Shown: positions 5,976-6,914 of the stretch, piece by piece
How positions within the stretch are numbered: position 1 is the stretch's first letter
Layout of the letters: each line of letters opens with the position of its first letter
NCBI GenBank assembly: GCA_021737205.1
Contig: JAIPEK010000120.1
Location: 1-6,914 of the forward strand
From: Desulfarculaceae bacterium
GTDB lineage: Bacteria; Desulfobacterota; Desulfobacteria; Desulfobacterales; Desulfobacteraceae
DNA: 6,914 nt
Direction of reading: 5' to 3'
Notes under the pieces: model-generated
What the model was told of the DNA's origin: nothing
What the model saw: the letters and a program-made list of their open reading frames with translations, nothing else
Database searches by the model: none
Position numbers and translations under genes: made by a program

Positions 5976-6741
5976 TGGCCTCCACCTTTTCAAGGGTTTC
6001 CGGGTCACACGGTTTCACGTAATCGATCCGGGTTCCGGGATGAGACAGGATCAACCGCTCCATCTCCCGTGCCAGCTTGCCCGGATCTTTCTCCCCCCGG
6101 TCGATCATCTCTGCAGCCAGATCCAGGGAACGGGACAGACTCAGTGCGGACCGGCGCTCCTGCTCTGTCAGATAAGTGTTTCTCGAGCTCATGGCGAGCC
6201 CGTCTTCCTCCCGGACAATCGGGGCGCCATCGATGATGATATCAAAATTCAAATCCTCCGCCATCCGGCGAATCAAAAGAAGCTGCTGGTAATCCTTGCT
6301 CCCGAACACGGCCCGGTCCGGCTCGACAATGTGGAAAAGCTTGGCCACCACCGTGGCTACCCCCTTGAAATGTCCCGGTCTTGAAAGGCCGCACAGGTGG
6401 CCCGGGATCCGGGTCAATTCCACATACGTCTGAAACTCTTTCGGGTACATCTGATCGCTCGAGGGGACGAACACCGCATCCACCCCTTCTGCCCGGGCAA
6501 GGGATTTGTCCCGTTCCAGGTCCACCGGGTATGCGTCAAGATCCTCGTTTTCCCCGAACTGGGCTGGATTCACGAAGATACTGACCACAACGCGGTCGCA
6601 AAGCTTTCTTCCTTCTCTCATCAAAGAAAGATGCCCCTCGTGGAAATATCCCATGGTGGGGACAAGGCAGACGGTTTCATTCGCTGCCCTGGCCGACCGG
6701 ACCCACTTTCTTATGCCGGAAATGGTACTGAATGCTTCCAA
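5890..6741 (-). CDS. panC: Pantothenate synthetase (pantoate--beta-alanine ligase)
   Basis: This 283-residue cytoplasmic enzyme adenylates pantoate and joins it to beta-alanine, giving pantothenate for coenzyme A. The nucleotidyl-transferase signatures are clear: PTMGYFHEGHLSL with the HIGH-like HEGH (34-37), IFVNPAQFGENEDLDAYP (55-72), GHFKGVATVVAKLFHIV, FGSKDYQQ (146-153) and the KMSKS-equivalent MSSRN (184-188). Length is normal. The start is TTG at 6741: an in-frame TAA lies two codons upstream, and no ATG or GTG alternative precedes the HEGH motif. AAAGGAG is 12 bases upstream. It is transcribed alone on this strand, with no panB or panD in view, and its stop overlaps the secreted-protein gene tail to tail. 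Confidence 0.95.
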   Translation of the reverse strand: MEAFSTISGIRKWVRSARAANETVCLVPTMGYFHEGHLSLMREGRKLCDRVVVSIFVNPAQFGENEDLDAYPVDLERDKSLARAEGVDAVFVPSSDQMYPKEFQTYVELTRIPGHLCGLSRPGHFKGVATVVAKLFHIVEPDRAVFGSKDYQQLLLIRRMAEDLNFDIIIDGAPIVREEDGLAMSSRNTYLTEQERRSALSLSRSLDLAAEMIDRGEKDPGKLAREMERLILSHPGTRIDYVKPCDPETLEKVEAIRGPLLVALAVRIGRTRLIDNRIFHPER

Positions 6742-6753
6742 TTTTTAAAAACG

Positions 6754-6760
6754 CTCCTTT
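6754..6760 (-). promoter_or_regulatory. Ribosome binding site of panC
   Basis: AAAGGAG on the minus strand is a strong Shine-Dalgarno, but 12 bases separate it from the TTG start, longer than usual. It supports the otherwise unusual TTG start, since no better start codon is in frame. Confidence 0.5.
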
Positions 6761-6787
6761 CCATAAGAATAATATTGACATCATCCG

Positions 6788-6814
6788 TTGACTTCTCATT
6801 GAAACCCATATATT
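6788..6814 (+). promoter_or_regulatory. Possible promoter for the gene starting at 6864
   Basis: TTGACT at 6788-6793 and TATATT at 6809-6814 are separated by 15 bases, slightly short. The region 6742-6863 is AT-rich compared with the flanking genes. A second TTGACA at 6775-6780 lacks a -10 partner. Confidence 0.3.
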
Positions 6815-6863
6815 GATTTTACACAAGACAAAACTCACTTGAAACTATACAGGACAAATCAAA

Positions 6864-6914
6864 ATGAACGAGCGGTTTCCCACAAGAGAAGAGGCATTCG
6901 ACCTTTTACAGCGA
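6864..6914 (+). CDS. Start of a protein, probably HDIG/HD-domain hydrolase, cut by window end
   Basis: Seventeen codons are visible, opening MNERFPTREEAFDLLQR. An AGGA at 6851-6854 lies 9 bases before the ATG. The 'PTREEA..LL' opening resembles the N-terminus of small HDIG-domain proteins that I recall starting this way. With so little sequence and no catalytic residues visible, the family is a guess. The start itself is well supported by the ribosome site and the upstream AT-rich promoter-like region. Confidence 0.5.
   Translation, partial: MNERFPTREEAFDLLQR

Noticed and set aside
6775..6780. TTGACA as the -35 of the downstream gene
   Set aside because: No acceptable -10 lies 15-19 bases downstream. 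The TTGACT at 6788 pairs better with TATATT.

Overview
The window looks like ordinary chromosome from an anaerobic, moderately GC-rich bacterium. It is most likely a sulfate-reducing Desulfobacterota/Deltaproteobacteria lineage. That placement is inferred from the class III ribonucleotide reductase activase, the excisionase-HTH/PBP-type regulator, and the secreted LPP20/FlgT-like protein with its conserved 'TGLVIDAR' region. No gene here fixes the species, and I see no rRNA, tRNA, phage, CRISPR array or transposase.

Layout. (1) Positions 1-1847, plus strand: the 3' part of a radical-SAM anaerobic RNR activating enzyme, then alanine racemase; the alr ribosome site sits on the activase stop codon. 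(2) Positions 1848-2120: a convergent intergenic region holding a 173-bp element with perfect 21-bp terminal inverted repeats and internal hairpins. This is the most unusual structure in the window. (3) Positions 2121-3578, minus strand: a two-gene unit of a shikimate-kinase-like enzyme followed, after 17 bases, by an HTH/PBP-domain regulator. (4) Positions 3579-3774: a divergent control region with two opposed, overlapping sigma70-like promoters. (5) Positions 3775-5975, plus strand: mobB, an HD-domain phosphohydrolase and a secreted LPP20-like protein, packed with a 1-base gap and a 53-base overlap. (6) Positions 5890-6741, minus strand: panC, whose 3' end overlaps the secreted-protein gene antisense by 86 bases. 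(7) Positions 6742-6914: a promoter region and the first 17 codons of a probable second HD-family protein.

The genes cover deoxynucleotide synthesis, cell-wall D-alanine, a shikimate-kinase-fold enzyme, molybdenum cofactor maturation and pantothenate synthesis. Most are standard housekeeping genes. The points that merit attention are the intergenic element, the altered substrate-binding residues of the shikimate-kinase-like protein, the promoter architecture between it and mobB, and the antisense C-terminal extension of the secreted protein. I did not find a clear new multi-gene system.
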